A stretch of 6,595 nt of DNA. It comes from Gemmatimonadota bacterium (GTDB lineage: Bacteria; Gemmatimonadota; Gemmatimonadetes; Longimicrobiales; Gaopeijiaceae). Position 1 is the first letter of the stretch. Each line of letters begins with the position of its first letter. The position numbers were made by a program, and so were the translations under genes. The notes under the pieces were generated by a model, which saw nothing but the letters and a program-made list of their open reading frames with translations, did no database searches and was not told where the DNA came from. This document shows positions 5,674 through 6,595 of this stretch, one piece after another. The DNA lies in assembly GCA_012959595.1 (NCBI GenBank), contig DUCW01000208.1:3813-10407 (forward strand), written 5' to 3'.

Positions 5674-6595
5674 ATGTCATCTATGAAAAACATTCTCCTG
5701 CTGCCGTTACTCTCACTATCCATCAGTTGCCAAGACGTCAGAACTGGTGAGGAAACTACTGCAGCATCCTACCAACCCTTGCCAACCTTGCGAGAGCAAG
5801 CAGTTGAACAACAAGAGTGGCTACAAATAAGACTTGACCGAATCCTTCCCAAGTTGATGCAGGAATACAACACTGACATGTGGATCCTTTCGATGCGTGA
5901 ATACGCCGAAGACCCAGTCTTCTGGTCTATTACTGCCCCAACAACTTTTGCTGCTCGCCGCCGATCGATTTATGTGTTCACAAAAAGAGGTGACGGAACA
6001 GTGGAAAAATTAGCATTGGGCGGAACGAGTCAAGGTGGAGTATTCCAGGCTTTCCGGTCGACTCTTCCTGCCCCAACTCAACCAACAGCTGAACTAGTAG
6101 GCAACGAGCAATGGAACTTACTACGAGAACTCCTCGAAGATAGAGATCCAAACACTATAGTCCTGAACATTGATCCAGTCTGGGCATTCTCGGACGGTCT
6201 ACATTCGGGAGAGTCCGAAGTTTTACTGGAAGCAATCGGAGAAAAATATCGGGATCGCGTCCAACGTGAACCTAGGCTTGCGATGAACTACATTTCACTC
6301 AGACTTCCTGAAATGTTACCTCGATACCGTAAGATTCAAGAGACCGTTCATGCAATAATATCCGAAGCGTTTTCCAAGGCCGTTATTACTCCAGGAACCA
6401 CAACAACTGATGACGTGAGATGGTGGATGCGTCAGAAATTACAGGAACTTGGGTACACAACCTGGTTCCAAACCAATGTCGATGTGCAGCGTCGAGGAGG
6501 GTTGGATGATACAGAGGAGTCACCAACTATTCAAACCGGAGATTTACTTTGGACCGATTTTGGAGTGGTAGCAATGAACCTTCATACGGACACTC
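5674..6595 (+). CDS. M24 family metallopeptidase (aminopeptidase P-like), probable lipoprotein, truncated by window edge
   Basis: The window holds the first 307 residues of a probable exported Xaa-Pro-type peptidase. The N-terminus has a lysine and a hydrophobic run (MKNILLLPLLSLSISC, 4-19) that fits a lipobox with Cys19, so membrane anchoring is likely. Residues about 40-210 form a non-catalytic N-terminal domain (for example PTTFAARRRSIYVF, 89-102) of the creatinase-like kind. The catalytic pita-bread fold begins near 213 (EMLPRYRKIQETVHAIISEAF). Near the edge, GDLLWTDFG (289-297) supplies the first metal ligand Asp295, and the second, Asp306 in HTDT, lies 11 residues later, the spacing expected for M24. 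The remaining His and two Glu ligands are off the window. The ATG at 5674 is chosen with weak GGAT at 5663-5666; the in-frame ATG at 5683 is an equally good alternative. M24 membership is well supported; peptide specificity, or a non-peptidase creatinase role, is open. Confidence 0.9.
   Translation, partial: MSSMKNILLLPLLSLSISCQDVRTGEETTAASYQPLPTLREQAVEQQEWLQIRLDRILPKLMQEYNTDMWILSMREYAEDPVFWSITAPTTFAARRRSIYVFTKRGDGTVEKLALGGTSQGGVFQAFRSTLPAPTQPTAELVGNEQWNLLRELLEDRDPNTIVLNIDPVWAFSDGLHSGESEVLLEAIGEKYRDRVQREPRLAMNYISLRLPEMLPRYRKIQETVHAIISEAFSKAVITPGTTTTDDVRWWMRQKLQELGYTTWFQTNVDVQRRGGLDDTEESPTIQTGDLLWTDFGVVAMNLHTDT

Overview
The window reads as ordinary chromosomal DNA of a free-living, probably Gram-negative-type bacterium. 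There is an export machinery for periplasmic proteins, a likely lipoprotein and a class C penicillin-binding protein. G+C is moderate to low (mid-40s per cent by eye). Three proteins resemble, from memory and without a search, families I associate with Gemmatimonadota and neighbouring lineages: the 83-residue protein, the triple-SH3 protein with its C-terminal domain, and the M24 lipoprotein. A low-GC, possibly marine, relative of that group is a reasonable but unproven guess. No mobile element, CRISPR array, rRNA or tRNA was found.

Layout: (1) 1-638, minus strand: the N-terminal third of acetyl-CoA synthetase, cut by the window edge. (2) 639-875: a divergent promoter region with a small palindrome. 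(3) 876-2932, plus strand: a probable two-gene unit, a PerR-like Fur-family regulator followed 20 bases later by a PBP4-type D-Ala-D-Ala carboxypeptidase (dacB). (4) 2925-3176, minus strand: a small uncharacterised protein whose 3' end overlaps the end of dacB. (5) 3177-3501: 325 bases without a convincing gene. (6) 3502-4464, plus strand: a ten-helix DMT/EamA transporter with a TTG start. (7) 4493-5503, minus strand, convergent with the transporter: an exported protein with three SH3-like repeats and an unassigned C-terminal domain. (8) 5504-5673: a divergent promoter region with two copies of TATCGAAATA. (9) 5674 to the right edge, plus strand: a truncated M24 (aminopeptidase P-like) lipoprotein.

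The genes do not form one obvious pathway. Envelope functions dominate (PBP4, SH3 protein, exported M24 peptidase, transporter), with a metal- or peroxide-type regulator at the head of the PBP4 unit. I see no clear new multi-gene system. The points most worth a second look are an identical stem-loop (TCGGCT, nine bases, AGCCGA) on both sides of the regulator-dacB unit, the replacement of a usual metal-ligand Asp by Cys in the PerR-like regulator, and a short TATCGAAATA-type motif recurring in the intergenic regions.
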